Shown: positions 9,035 through 18,309, numbered from the stretch's first letter. The stretch is 64,000 nt of DNA from M3007 sp031425035 (GCA_031425035.1 JANPIN010000132.1:1-64000); one strand, 5' to 3'. The notes: generated by a model from the letters alone, not told the origin. Translations and numbers: made by a program.

Positions 9035-9997
9035 ATGAAAACAAAATTAAGCCTCTTATTCTACGGATTTGTCCTCATTTCTATTTGGAGCACTTGCTTT
9101 TTAATGTCTGGGATGGCCGATACCAATACGGCCATCATGGGACTGATTTTTACGTTTTTAAGCGTTTATTTTTTGCAGAAAGAATTTGATTTTAAACTCA
9201 GTACGTCAGATAAATGGACAGTGCTGGCTTTGCCAATCCTGTTCCTTGGCTATTTATATACCGTACTATATGACATTGGTTATTTTAAAATGCATACCCT
9301 TAATTTTGTGGCGTGGTACCAACTCTTATTTTATCTGCACATTATTAATCCGGTTACTATTGCTTTTATCGTATTACTGCTTGGGTTAACTACATTGAAG
9401 GATTTAACCAATCCCAGAAACCCATTTATATTTGCTTCGATCACTATTTTTTATGCCTACTTTTTCATGTTCACCTGGAAAAGCAGTTGGCTAGGGACAC
9501 GTCAGCCGAGTTTTAGTTCCGAACTAGTGCAAAAAGCCGAAGTTCCAGGTCCGGAAACAGCTGAATTCAACTTAAACGTCAACTTATCTGACTTTTCATT
9601 TATCAACCCCAGTCTCGATACCGTGACGTTGCCCATGAATCCCGGCCAATACACGCTCCTGGAAACCTGGTCGGAAACCTGCCCGCCTTGTATTCGGGCC
9701 ATGCGTGATATGCCCGATTTTTATCGGACTGTAGCCGATAAAGTAAACGTGTACTATGTCTACGAAAACCGGAAAGCCAGTGCCCGCAACAACTTCCAGC
9801 AGATTTTCGCCTTTCCCGAAATTAAGGATAAATCAAAAATCCTGATCGACATGGAGCAGAACTTGTACCAGGCTTTAAATGTAAATGGCTTCCCCTATTT
9901 TCTAATTTTCGATGCAAACGGCAAGTTGATACACTACCTGCATGGCTATGGTGATAAAGAAATGACCGCTGCCGAAATTTCAAAATACGTCCAATAA
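9035..9997 (+). CDS. Membrane-anchored TlpA-like thioredoxin
   Basis: 320 residues from ATG 9035. Four to five membrane spans fill residues 1-150. A linker leads to an extracytoplasmic thioredoxin fold with the redox motif C216-P-P-C219 in LETWSETCPPCIRAM and the cis-proline region VNGFPYFLIFD. Such proteins (TlpA/ResA group) reduce or exchange disulfides in the periplasm, for example during cytochrome maturation. The N-terminal half is visibly richer in A+T than the neighbours. ATG 9035 begins directly with the first span; an upstream ATG at 8975 would add 20 polar residues. No cytochrome maturation genes are nearby. Confidence 0.75.
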   Translation: MKTKLSLLFYGFVLISIWSTCFLMSGMADTNTAIMGLIFTFLSVYFLQKEFDFKLSTSDKWTVLALPILFLGYLYTVLYDIGYFKMHTLNFVAWYQLLFYLHIINPVTIAFIVLLLGLTTLKDLTNPRNPFIFASITIFYAYFFMFTWKSSWLGTRQPSFSSELVQKAEVPGPETAEFNLNVNLSDFSFINPSLDTVTLPMNPGQYTLLETWSETCPPCIRAMRDMPDFYRTVADKVNVYYVYENRKASARNNFQQIFAFPEIKDKSKILIDMEQNLYQALNVNGFPYFLIFDANGKLIHYLHGYGDKEMTAAEISKYVQ

Positions 9998-10012
9998 GTA
10001 CCTGCCATCTTT

Positions 10013-12880
10013 TTACAACATCATGAGTTTCCCATTTTTCACTACCTGTTTATTTCCTTCCCGAATGGCGTAAAAATAAACCCCGGTGGACAAGTTCGGC
10101 ATGGGCACCTGGTTGCTGCTACTGGTCAAAAGTTGCTGAACCAGTATATGGCCTTGCAAATCGTACAAAAAGAACTCAAAACCTTCCTCCGGCAGCTCAA
10201 TACTAAGAGGCGTATTTTTTGGCAGCATCGTGGGAAAAACAGCAATGGCCCAGCCTTTATCTGCCAGATGTACCGATCTGATGGGCGTCAGGTCTATATG
10301 GCCCGATAGATCAAGGCTTTTAATACGGTAGTAAGTGGTACCCACATTCGGCTGCGGATCGATGACCGTATATTGACTCGCCTGGTTCTGCGGTTTTACC
10401 ATGGTAAAAGTAGAGAAACGAGCGCCGTCATCACTTTTTTGCACCTCGAAATCAACCACCTGTTGTTCCGCCGCAGTTGCCCAGCGGAGCCTTACCTGGC
10501 GGTTATCCATGGCTTCGGCCTCGAATGACTGGTAGGTGACTTGGAGCGGCGTACTGAGCGCTAAATCCCATATACCCCGACCGTAAGTACCGAAACGTAT
10601 AATACTGCTGCCAATATTATCTACCGTATTGAAATCAGCGATCGGGGTTTCCGCACCCGACAGACTGTACCAGGTGGACGTATTGAAGATGTAGGCATAA
10701 GGCCCTTCGGAGGTCGCTGCAAACAGGATCTGTTCATTATCGGAAAGCGCAATTTCATAGAAAGTCGCCAGCGGAATACTGCCACTCAGCGGCGTAAACG
10801 TTGTTCCCCCGTTGATGGATTGGTAAACGCCGGTATTGGAAAAGCCCGTACCGCAAATGAAAACTTTATCGGCATTGGTGGTCGAGGTTTTAATATCCCA
10901 GGGAATCATGGTCGTCGGCAGTCCGGCGCCGGTTTGTTTCGTCCAGTTCGTGCCCTGATCGGCAGACGAGAAAAAGGTAGCATCCTGGGTCGAAACATAC
11001 ATGCGGTTATAATCCGATTGGGCAACGCCAATCGCTTTGATGACCGATGTGCCATTATTGGAATTCGACAAGAAATTATAGCTGAACTGGGTGTTTTGCC
11101 AGACCACGCCGCTGGTAATATTCACGTTCGCCGTGATTAAATAAGACCCCGCGCCACCCGACAAATTGCCGCCGGCTACATAGGCTTTATTATCGGTAAA
11201 ATCCGGTGTGGCGACCATCGGGTTTACCCAACCGGGTTTATTGGTGCCGGGAATATCGAAGGAACTCGACGACCTTATATTTCTATTCTTAAAACACGCT
11301 ATACTACCATTTTGCAGCATGCCATAAAAGGACTGATCGCTGTTGAAAAACACGCCCAGCATACCGTCGCCCGTATTCATATTATCCGTGGCCAGCATAT
11401 TGAAATTCGCCAGGGAATTCCCGCCATACTTAAACGTGCCTTTATCCTGCGCCCCACAGTACAAAAAGCCGTCCGTGGCAGTTGTCTGGTCATAGAGCGT
11501 TACGGCGTTGAGACTGCTCAGGCCTAAGTTGGCGGTCGTCACAAAACGGTTGTAGGTTACATGCACGCCGGAGTGATTCAGAATAAGGATAAAAGGCGTA
11601 CCGTTGGATTTTTTAAAATACTCCAGGTTCATAATATCCACATGTAAAGAGTCTTTCTGCGTCGGCGTGTTTTTATAATATTCCCACCATTGGCTATACA
11701 GTTCGGCCCAGGCAGTCGTGTTGACGGACTTATTCACCTGGAAACCGCCGGCATATAAATTATTGTTATCGGGGTCCGCCAGCCAGCCCTTACGCCATAC
11801 ATCGGTCGTGGCGGTACTCAAATAGGTCCAGGTCGAACCGGTCGTCGTTTTATAGACTTTTTTATCGCTATTGGTACACATAAACAGTTCGTAGTTACTC
11901 ATCGAAGTGTTGTACCGGCCACTCACGCTGATTTTACCCGTGGTAACACCTTGTCCGGCATAACTCACCGGAGACGATATAGTGGTTGCGTTGGTGCCAA
12001 AATTATGGCTAACCGTATAGAACTGCTGGGTCTTGTTATCGACCAGGTACATCTGGTCTGAATCGTAGGGTTTCCAGAGGTCTATTTCTTCACTATTCGA
12101 ACTATAGCCCGTACCCGATTCCCATACTTTGGTGTAGGATACGCCTTTGTTGGTTGTTTTATATAACTGGACTATACTCCCCCAGGGGCTGGCCGACCAG
12201 GTATTGACCAGATAATACAGGGTTTGATTATCGCTCAGCGTTAGCAGTCTCCGGCCCCTTCCCCAATGGTCGTAAAAGCTAAAACCCGTGCCTTTCGTCC
12301 AGTTCTGGCCTTCGTCGTCCGAATAGCGGATGACTTTATCATCGGTTCCCAGGCCGTATATGGCAAAAATGCGGGTACCGCCGTTATGTGGTACGACTTC
12401 TATTTCATCCGGTTCAAACTGAATGTCATCGTTCAGGAGGGCCCACGTGGCGCCGTTCAGGTTCCCTTTCCAGAGGTGGCCTTCGGTAGAAAGCGCGTAG
12501 AGCGCCTCATTACCGGGCAGGAAGTCAATTTCCCGCATATCGCCGGCTTCATTATTGGGTCCGCGCTCGTGCCAGGTGGCCTGGAGGAGTCCGCCGGCAA
12601 AAGATTCTTCTCCCGACCGCGGCGAAACCTGGGCGCGCATCTCTTGCTTATGCTGATAGTTCAGCAGCCAGTTCTGGTGGCGAATGGAATCCACATTGGT
12701 GCCCGGCGCTGCGAAGTACAGCTCCCGGCGGTAGACTGCTTTCAAAGAATCTTCCAGGTCTTTGCCTGCTTCGGTGAGTTCATTCGTCTCCGGTTTCGCC
12801 TGGTCCATGGGCTGTTGCTGCGGATACTGGCAAGTCGCCAGACCCATGGACATTAAGATGGCTGCGAGTAATTGTTTCAT
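10013..12880 (-). CDS. Secreted BNR/beta-propeller lipoprotein with T9SS type A domain
   Basis: 955 residues from ATG 12880. The N-terminus MKQLLAAILMSMGLATC is a signal peptide with lipobox (LATC, C17). Residues 110-800 consist of propeller-type repeats with Asp-box-like motifs (YSDDEGQNWTK, YKTTNKGVSYTKV, SSADQGTNWTKQ, SINGGTTFTPL). These are typical of sialidase/VPS10-fold propellers and of xyloglucanase-like proteins. The last 90 residues (IAVFPTMLPKNTPLSIEL ... GVYFYAIREGNKQVVKNGKLMML) form a type A sorting domain. No sialidase FRIP arginine or catalytic residues can be seen, so a binding or structural role is as likely as an enzyme. The longer ORF start at 12955 is not favoured. Confidence 0.82.
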   Translation of the reverse strand: MKQLLAAILMSMGLATCQYPQQQPMDQAKPETNELTEAGKDLEDSLKAVYRRELYFAAPGTNVDSIRHQNWLLNYQHKQEMRAQVSPRSGEESFAGGLLQATWHERGPNNEAGDMREIDFLPGNEALYALSTEGHLWKGNLNGATWALLNDDIQFEPDEIEVVPHNGGTRIFAIYGLGTDDKVIRYSDDEGQNWTKGTGFSFYDHWGRGRRLLTLSDNQTLYYLVNTWSASPWGSIVQLYKTTNKGVSYTKVWESGTGYSSNSEEIDLWKPYDSDQMYLVDNKTQQFYTVSHNFGTNATTISSPVSYAGQGVTTGKISVSGRYNTSMSNYELFMCTNSDKKVYKTTTGSTWTYLSTATTDVWRKGWLADPDNNNLYAGGFQVNKSVNTTAWAELYSQWWEYYKNTPTQKDSLHVDIMNLEYFKKSNGTPFILILNHSGVHVTYNRFVTTANLGLSSLNAVTLYDQTTATDGFLYCGAQDKGTFKYGGNSLANFNMLATDNMNTGDGMLGVFFNSDQSFYGMLQNGSIACFKNRNIRSSSSFDIPGTNKPGWVNPMVATPDFTDNKAYVAGGNLSGGAGSYLITANVNITSGVVWQNTQFSYNFLSNSNNGTSVIKAIGVAQSDYNRMYVSTQDATFFSSADQGTNWTKQTGAGLPTTMIPWDIKTSTTNADKVFICGTGFSNTGVYQSINGGTTFTPLSGSIPLATFYEIALSDNEQILFAATSEGPYAYIFNTSTWYSLSGAETPIADFNTVDNIGSSIIRFGTYGRGIWDLALSTPLQVTYQSFEAEAMDNRQVRLRWATAAEQQVVDFEVQKSDDGARFSTFTMVKPQNQASQYTVIDPQPNVGTTYYRIKSLDLSGHIDLTPIRSVHLADKGWAIAVFPTMLPKNTPLSIELPEEGFEFFLYDLQGHILVQQLLTSSSNQVPMPNLSTGVYFYAIREGNKQVVKNGKLMML

Positions 12881-13148
12881 ATTTGATAAGGTACGCGCGT
12901 GTCTTGAAAAGCAATAAAAAGGCAAGGTAGTAACAATTCTTTTACCGGGATTCAACCCGACTCAACTGCTCCAACTTGCCTAAAAAAAGGGTGCTTTCAG
13001 GCCAGGAATATCAAATTCTTGCGAAATGAATTGAAACGTGAATACTTTTATAGACGCTTCAAAAGTGCGGTAGTGTTAAGCCACGGCGGAAAAGTTTCGT
13101 GTTTTGACCTTTTTTGCGGGTTTTTCGGCACGTGGCAGCCCCTTCTCT

Positions 13149-13628
13149 TTATGTCAACTGATAAATAAACTCTTCTATTTCCATTTGCCGGGCATTGGCA
13201 AAGCCTTTATCTGTACCGATTTTCACAAAACCACATTTTTCCAACACCCGCTGCGAACTGACGTTATCAAACGCCACCCAGCCAAAAATGGGTCGGGTGG
13301 GTTCCATGGCCAGCAACATTTTAAGGGCGGTGGTGGTCACGCCTTTTCCCCAGAATGGTCGGTCCAGCCAATACGTGATGCCCGTCTTGCCATGCATTTC
13401 AAATTTGGCCACACTGCCGGCGATGGTGTCGTCCACCAGAATGGTCTGCATATTGATGGTTGGGTCCTGCAGGTGTGTGGTGTATTTTTCCAAATAGGCG
13501 GCTTGGTTGGTGGGGTCTTGGGGGGTAAAAGCGGCCAGGTAGGTTGCTTCCGGGTCGAGTTGGAATTGGAAGAAGAGTGGGAGGTCGGAGGGTTGGGTGG
13601 GAAGGAGTTGAACGGATATATGTTCCAT
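13149..13628 (-). CDS. GNAT-family N-acetyltransferase
   Basis: 159 residues from ATG 13628. The acetyl-CoA binding motif lies in DRPFWGKGVTTTAL (about residues 89-102). It is followed by the GNAT-typical VAFDNVSSQRVLEKCGFVKIG, where substrate-side helix and beta-bulge residues are recognisable. It is of the RimJ/RimL-like acetyltransferase_3 type; the substrate is unknown. The in-frame extension to 13742 looks non-coding and contains a TACCTTTC -7-like motif (13666-13673 read on the minus strand), so ATG 13628 is preferred. It stands alone. Confidence 0.8.
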   Translation of the reverse strand: MEHISVQLLPTQPSDLPLFFQFQLDPEATYLAAFTPQDPTNQAAYLEKYTTHLQDPTINMQTILVDDTIAGSVAKFEMHGKTGITYWLDRPFWGKGVTTTALKMLLAMEPTRPIFGWVAFDNVSSQRVLEKCGFVKIGTDKGFANARQMEIEEFIYQLT

Positions 13629-13817
13629 CAGGATAGCTTTTTGTGATGTGGGTAATTGTTTTAATGAAAGGTAATGAATGAAATTATACCCATATTTTAT
13701 TAACAGCAGATTTGTCAATATTCTGTGGCTTCCCAGTTCCACTTAACACTTAATGCCCAAGTGCAGTTCCATTTTAAGCGGGTATAAATTCCCACTTCCC
13801 AACCCCCATAAACAAAC

Positions 13818-13858
13818 AAAAAAAGCGCCCTGCCGACCCACGTCCGCAAAGCGCTTTT
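13818..13858 (-). terminator. Rho-independent terminator after the sulfonolipid-type cluster
   Basis: Stem AAAAGCGC (13821-13828) pairs with GCGCTTTT (13851-13858). On the minus strand the second arm runs into seven Ts. It lies 23 nt beyond the stop of the oxoamine synthase gene. Confidence 0.65.
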
Positions 13859-13880
13859 CCCTATAAAAAACCGAAGTAAT

Positions 13881-15125
13881 CTACGCAATCACCTCCGGCA
13901 CATGGTCCTTATAAACCCCGGCCTGCATTTTCTCGCGCACCGCGGTGAAAGCCTCCAGCGTCACCCGAATATCCTCTTCCGTATGTTCGGCGGTCGGGAT
14001 GAGGCGCAGGATGAGCATGCCTTTCGGGATCACCGGATACGCCACCAGGGAGCAGAATACGCCGTAATTATCGCGCATATCCTTCACCAGCGCCATGGCT
14101 TCCTCGACTTCGCCGTACATGTACACGGGCGTTACGCAGGTGTTGGTGTCGCCGATGTCGAAACCGCGCTCCTGCAGGCCGCTTTGCAGCAAACGGACGT
14201 TGTTCCAGAGCTTTTCGCGGAGTTCCGGTTTAGTTTTCAGCAGCTCAAAACGCTTGATCGCGCCTTCTACCAGCGGCATGGGCAGCGATTTGGCGAAGAT
14301 CTGCGAGCGCATGTTGTAGCGCAGGAAACGGATGATATCGGCCGGTGCGGCTACGAAAGCGCCGATCAGGGCCATACTTTTCGCAAAAGTGCTGAAGTAG
14401 ATGTCCACGTCGTCGCTTACGCCCTGGTGTTCGGCAGCGCCGGCGCCGGTAGCGCCCAGCATACCGAAGCCGTGGGCGTCGTCGATGAGCAGACGGAAGT
14501 TGTATTTTTCTTTCAGGGCCACGATCTCGCGCAGTTTGCCCTGATCCCCGCGCATACCGAACACGCCTTCGGTAATCACCAGAATACCACCGCCGGTCTC
14601 GTCGGTGAGGCGTTTGGCGCGCTCCAGATTTTTGTCCAGACTGGCAATGTCGTTGTGGTTATAGGCGAAGCGTTTGCCCATGTGCATGCGCATGGCATCC
14701 ACAATACAGGCATGGCTTTCGGCATCGTACACCGCTACGTCGTGGCGGGTCAGCAGCGAGTCGATGACCGACATGATGCCCTGGTAGCCGTAGTTGAGCA
14801 GATAACCGTCCTCTTTGCCCACGAAATGAGCGAGGTCGGTTTCCAGTTGTTTATGCTGCTTGGTTTCGCCGGACATCATCCGGGCGCCCATCGGGTAAGC
14901 AAAGCCCCAGCGGGCGGCAGCCTCAGCGTCGGCTTGACGCACTTCCGGGTGGTTGGCCAGGCCGAGGTAGTTATTAATGCTCCAGCAAATGACCTCGCGG
15001 CCTTTGAATTGCATGCGGTTGCCCAGTTCGCCTTCCAGTTGCGGGAACATATAATAGCCCTCGGCTACTTCGGCGTATTTGCCGAGCGGGCCGGCTTGCT
15101 GGAGAATGCGGTCAAATAAATCCAT
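13881..15125 (-). CDS. Alpha-oxoamine synthase, probable cysteate-C-fatty acyltransferase (CapB/CFAT-like)
   Basis: 414 residues, a PLP fold-type I enzyme of the KBL/AONS/serine-palmitoyltransferase family. Visible features are H138 (AESHAC, stacks on PLP), D216-A-H218 in RLLIDDAHGFGMLG, and the Schiff-base lysine K249 in STFAKS. The family condenses an amino acid with an acyl thioester and releases CO2. The N-terminus DLFDRILQQAGPLGKYAEVAEG and the C-terminus match the Bacteroidota group that includes the cysteate fatty acyltransferase needed for capnine in Flavobacterium johnsoniae (recalled, not searched). It is last in a minus-strand run after a cysteine-synthase-fold enzyme and a cupin oxygenase, which supports that role. 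Serine palmitoyltransferase or 2-amino-3-ketobutyrate ligase are the alternatives. Confidence 0.72.
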   Translation of the reverse strand: MDLFDRILQQAGPLGKYAEVAEGYYMFPQLEGELGNRMQFKGREVICWSINNYLGLANHPEVRQADAEAAARWGFAYPMGARMMSGETKQHKQLETDLAHFVGKEDGYLLNYGYQGIMSVIDSLLTRHDVAVYDAESHACIVDAMRMHMGKRFAYNHNDIASLDKNLERAKRLTDETGGGILVITEGVFGMRGDQGKLREIVALKEKYNFRLLIDDAHGFGMLGATGAGAAEHQGVSDDVDIYFSTFAKSMALIGAFVAAPADIIRFLRYNMRSQIFAKSLPMPLVEGAIKRFELLKTKPELREKLWNNVRLLQSGLQERGFDIGDTNTCVTPVYMYGEVEEAMALVKDMRDNYGVFCSLVAYPVIPKGMLILRLIPTAEHTEEDIRVTLEAFTAVREKMQAGVYKDHVPEVIA

Positions 15126-15173
15126 GTTTATTTAATAATGATGGTGATGATCAGGAATGGAGGTTAACGTTCA

Positions 15174-16031
15174 TTAAGCGACGTCCTGCAATGCTTCTTT
15201 GGCCCGTTTTTGCGCCTGTTCTTCTTTCCAGGATTTCCAGCCCGGTCCCATTGCGGCGTTCATGCCCTTATCGATAACGAAGTGCCGGGCAATGTTCCAC
15301 AGACCTTTGGCCTGGCTCAGCACCGAATCGCGGGAACGCAGACTCAGGGAATAACCGCCGTCCATGTACTCAATATGGTGCCACCACATGGAGGGAATGA
15401 ACAGCGTTTCGCCGTGCTGGAGAATGGTTTCGTGACCAGTCGCTTTGGCCAGTGCCGGGTATTTCTCGAAATCCGGCTTGAGCGGATTCACGTGGCTCTG
15501 CACCGTAAACGGGTGTTTGTACAGGAAAGGATTCTGCGACTGATCGAACAGCACGATGTGTTTGCGCGTCCAGAAGTGGGTATGAAACACGTGGGAGCAG
15601 TCGATGTCGTAGTGCAGACTGGTGACTGCGCCGGCGCCGCCGAAGAACATGAACGGGTAGTTGTCCACCCAGCCGTCACAAACGGTCGGATTGCTGACGT
15701 CGGCGGTGAGTTCTTTGGCGTGGTCGAGTACGTTCCAGAGGAAAATACGCTGATCCGTCGGGCCCTTTTGAATCAGGTCGAGGTAGTCGCCGAATTTCAT
15801 GGTTTTGCCCGCCTTCATGTAGTTCGGTCCCGGTTTGTGGTAGTCCGGACCGATGACCGGAACTTCGAGCTGGCCGTAATTGTCCCGGAAAAAATCAAAG
15901 GTCCACTTGGTGATGGCGGGCCAGTCTTTCGCCAGATCCGTGAAGACAACCGGCTTTTTGGGTTTCAAATATTCTTCGGTAAATTCTTCCCGGGTCAGGC
16001 CGGTGCGGCGATCAATAGGTATGAATTGCAT
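15174..16031 (-). CDS. Cupin-like (JmjC-type) Fe(II)/2-oxoglutarate oxygenase
   Basis: 285 residues of the cupin_8 family. The iron triad can be placed at H140 and D142 (SLHYDID) and H218 or H219 (PSMWWHHIEY). GETLFIPSMWWHH is the hallmark second cupin motif, and KHIVLFDQ provides the strand before the 2-oxoglutarate site. Members hydroxylate proteins or small molecules. It is placed 48 nt before the oxoamine synthase and 183 nt after the cysteine-synthase-fold enzyme. I infer it may hydroxylate a sulfonolipid or its acyl chain, but nothing in the sequence shows the substrate. No signal peptide, so it is cytoplasmic. Confidence 0.78.
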   Translation of the reverse strand: MQFIPIDRRTGLTREEFTEEYLKPKKPVVFTDLAKDWPAITKWTFDFFRDNYGQLEVPVIGPDYHKPGPNYMKAGKTMKFGDYLDLIQKGPTDQRIFLWNVLDHAKELTADVSNPTVCDGWVDNYPFMFFGGAGAVTSLHYDIDCSHVFHTHFWTRKHIVLFDQSQNPFLYKHPFTVQSHVNPLKPDFEKYPALAKATGHETILQHGETLFIPSMWWHHIEYMDGGYSLSLRSRDSVLSQAKGLWNIARHFVIDKGMNAAMGPGWKSWKEEQAQKRAKEALQDVA

Positions 16032-16062
16032 TGTTTGATGTGAAATGGCTAATGTTGTGGTT

Positions 16063-16099
16063 GGTTTAGAGGGATTTAGAAAGGTTTAGAGGGGTTTAG
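16063..16099. repeat. Short tandem repeat, four units of about 10 nt
   Basis: Four degenerate units (GGTTTAGA, GGGATTTAGA, AAGGTTTAGA, GGGGTTTAG) lie just upstream of the cupin oxygenase gene. No inverted partner was found within 200 nt. A second degenerate run of CTGCTTC/CTGCCCC type units sits at about 16187-16216. Confidence 0.7.
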
Positions 16100-16214
16100 T
16101 TGCTGGCCGTCAGCGCTTTATATCCGGCTTCATTTAAACCAATTGTGACTATAATTGCACAACATACTCTTGCCTCGTCACACCTAACTCCTGCTTCCTG
16201 CCCCCTGATTCCTT

Positions 16215-17213
16215 CTAAAAACTCATCACCTTCTCTTCCTCCATAAACCCCTGCGCGATCATCCATTTATCGCTGAAAATTTTGGTGACGTATTTACAGC
16301 CATGGTCGGAGAACAGCACGACTACGATATCGTCTTCTTTGAAATTATCCTTGATTTGCTCGATGGCCTGCAGGGCGGCGCCGCTGGAGTAACCGACGAG
16401 CATACCTTCCTGGCGGGCGATTTCGCGGGCTTTGAGGGCGCCGTCCTGGTCCGTAACCTTTACGAACAGGTCGATCAGGTCGAAGTCCATATTGGCGGGA
16501 ATGATGTTTTTGCCGGTGCCTTCGATGCGGTAGGGGTAAATTTCCTTTTCGTCATACACCCCCGTTTCGTGGTATTTTTTCAGTACCGAGCCATAGGCAT
16601 CCACCCCGATGATCTGGAGGTTGGGGTTTTGCTCGCGCAGGTAACGGCCTGCGCCGCAGAGCGTACCGCCGGTGCTGGCGGCGCCGATGAGGTGGGTGAT
16701 GCGTCCCTGGGTTTGCTCCCATATTTCCGGACCGGTGGTCAGGTAGTGGGCTTCGCCGTTTTCGGGATTGTAGTTTTGGTTGACGTAGTACGCGCCGGGA
16801 ATATCTTTCGCCAGTTGTTCGGCGCGGCGGTAGTAGCTGTTCGGGTCGTTCGGTTTAGCTTCCTGCGGACAAAGGATCACCTCGGCGCCCATGGCGCGCA
16901 GGTTGTTCATTTTGTCTTCCGAGATCTTGCTGGTGACGGTCAGCACGCATTTGTAGCCCTTAATGGCGGCGACCATAGCCAGGCTGAAGCCCGTGTTGCC
17001 GCTCGTAGCGTCGACCAGGGTGCCGCCCGGTTTGAGTTTACCGAGCCGTTCGGCGCGTTCCACCATGTGCAGGGCAATACGGTCCTTAGCACTGAGGCCG
17101 GGATTGAAAGCCTCCACCTTGGCATACACCGTGGCAGGAAGGTGCGAAACAATATTGTTAAGTCGGATAAGGGGAGTCTTGCCGATCGTTTCAAGGATAT
17201 TGTTGAAAACCAT
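16215..17213 (-). CDS. Cysteine-synthase-fold PLP enzyme, candidate cysteate synthase (CapA-like)
   Basis: 332 residues, PLP fold-type II, cysteine synthase/CBS family. The PLP lysine is K43 in NPGLSAKDR, the substrate loop is S71-G-N-T-G75, and the phosphate-binding loop is T181-G-G-T184. Normal cysteine synthases have NPGGSVKDR, so the G-to-L change beside the lysine marks a different subgroup. Enzymes of this fold replace a leaving group at C3 of serine derivatives. With sulfite as nucleophile the product is L-cysteate, the substrate of the oxoamine synthase two genes downstream. That role is inferred from context and from the reported CapA-CapB-CapC capnine pathway. Plain cysteine or cystathionine synthase activity is the alternative. 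First gene of the cluster. Confidence 0.7.
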   Translation of the reverse strand: MVFNNILETIGKTPLIRLNNIVSHLPATVYAKVEAFNPGLSAKDRIALHMVERAERLGKLKPGGTLVDATSGNTGFSLAMVAAIKGYKCVLTVTSKISEDKMNNLRAMGAEVILCPQEAKPNDPNSYYRRAEQLAKDIPGAYYVNQNYNPENGEAHYLTTGPEIWEQTQGRITHLIGAASTGGTLCGAGRYLREQNPNLQIIGVDAYGSVLKKYHETGVYDEKEIYPYRIEGTGKNIIPANMDFDLIDLFVKVTDQDGALKAREIARQEGMLVGYSSGAALQAIEQIKDNFKEDDIVVVLFSDHGCKYVTKIFSDKWMIAQGFMEEEKVMSF

Positions 17214-17701
17214 TCCAGAGACTTTAAAAGATGAAAATGGATAAAATGCTGCTGCGGAAAATTAACAGGTTTGTCAGCAATGCCTAAAGGGATTTATGCC
17301 AATATCCGACAAAAACCTGGATTATCCCGTGGGGAGCAGGCATAAGATAGTATAGTTTGGCATAATTATAGGATTGTTTTCAGCGGCAAAAATAGGGTTT
17401 TCCAGGCGAAAACCGGCCATCCTTTTGTCAACAAGGATTTAATAAAAAATTTCGGGCCAAAAATTTGGCATATTACCAAAAATGTTCACCTTTGGGAGTT
17501 GTACGAAATAATCCCCCGGTGTTCAACCGGTTTGTATTTTATCATTCTTTCAATTCTCTGTTTTATGCTCATTTTGTATGTCTGCCTGGCCGTTCTCCTA
17601 GTGGGGAGAACACTGCCCTGGCTGGTGGCTTATCTCTCCGTAGTGATGCGCCGCTGAATCCTGTCCCCTTCTAATCAGTGCTTACTTATCCCTATCGATG
17701 G
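17214..17701. other. 488-nt intergenic region, few signals
   Basis: Lies upstream of the CapA-like gene. On the minus strand TATTTTTG (plus positions 17387-17394) matches the -7 consensus and would give a leader of about 170 nt. The plus-strand frame at 17465-17674 lacks features of a gene. No RNA gene was recognised. Confidence 0.4.
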
Positions 17702-17748
17702 AAAATGCCGCGGGCTGTCCGACACCATGTTGGGCAGCCCGCATTTTA
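17702..17748 (-). terminator. Terminator hairpin after the small membrane-anchored protein gene
   Basis: Stem arms AAAATGC-CGGGCTG and CAGCCCGCATTTT (about 17702-17717 and 17734-17747) are nearly complementary. The distal arm overlaps the stop codon of the minus-strand gene, and the minus-strand 3' end is T-rich (GCATTTTCC). It may stop transcription from both sides. Confidence 0.5.
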
Positions 17749-18297
17749 TGTTTTCAACTTAGGCAGTCCGTTCATCGCCGTATCCGCCCAGGCGCCGGTG
17801 AACTGATCGAACTGCCGGATGGCCTCCAGATCGAGGTCCAGCAGGCTGGGGTAGGCCTGGTAAGCGAAGTCCAGCACCTGTTTTTTCAGCACGCTGTTCC
17901 TCGGCGTTTCCGCGGCCAGCACGGACGGCGGTGTCTTGCCCTTACTGATCTGTTCCATACTGGCGATCATCTGCGCCGCTTCTGAGCGCGTGTAACTGCG
18001 GAAAGCACGGACTTCCTCCTCCGATAAGGCGCTGAAACCCGGGTAGTTGTCTGCGGCATACTGCCGGATGACCTCGGCCAGTTCCACCACCCGGCCCTGG
18101 CGCAGCACTTGTCCGCGGTCCCGGGCCATTTCCTGGTCCAACGACCCCCAGGTGCCCCTTTCGCCGGCCCGTTTGTCCAGCCAGTTGCCACTTTCCTCGA
18201 ATCGTTCTTCCTTGACCCAGGCCTTGGCGCTCCTTTTACGGCTCACCAGTCCCGCGATCAGCAGAACAAGAATTAAAACTCCAATGAGTACGCCCAT
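17746..18297 (-). CDS. Uncharacterised membrane-anchored protein
   Basis: 183 residues. One N-terminal membrane span (residues 1-18, GVLIGVLILVLLIAGLV) is followed by RKR and a charged cytoplasmic domain with many Glu/Arg residues, predicted helical. No family was recognised. It starts 12 nt after the stop of the aldehyde dehydrogenase gene, so it is most likely the second gene of that operon. A hairpin terminator overlaps its end. Confidence 0.65.
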   Translation of the reverse strand: MGVLIGVLILVLLIAGLVSRKRSAKAWVKEERFEESGNWLDKRAGERGTWGSLDQEMARDRGQVLRQGRVVELAEVIRQYAADNYPGFSALSEEEVRAFRSYTRSEAAQMIASMEQISKGKTPPSVLAAETPRNSVLKKQVLDFAYQAYPSLLDLDLEAIRQFDQFTGAWADTAMNGLPKLKT

Positions 18298-18309
18298 TTG
18301 TATGCTGTT

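Noticed and set aside
10013..12880. Sialidase activity
   Set aside because: Asp-box-like repeats are present but the arginine triad and nucleophile cannot be identified.
13902..15119. 405-codon frame antisense to the oxoamine synthase
   Set aside because: Mirror of a strongly supported gene; no own family features.
13881..15125. Serine palmitoyltransferase as primary call
   Set aside because: Possible by family, but the adjacent cysteine-synthase-fold enzyme and the N- and C-terminal sequence type favour cysteate acyltransferase; kept as alternative.
17465..17674. 69-codon plus-strand frame in the gap after the CapA-like gene
   Set aside because: No recognisable domain, signal or ribosome site.
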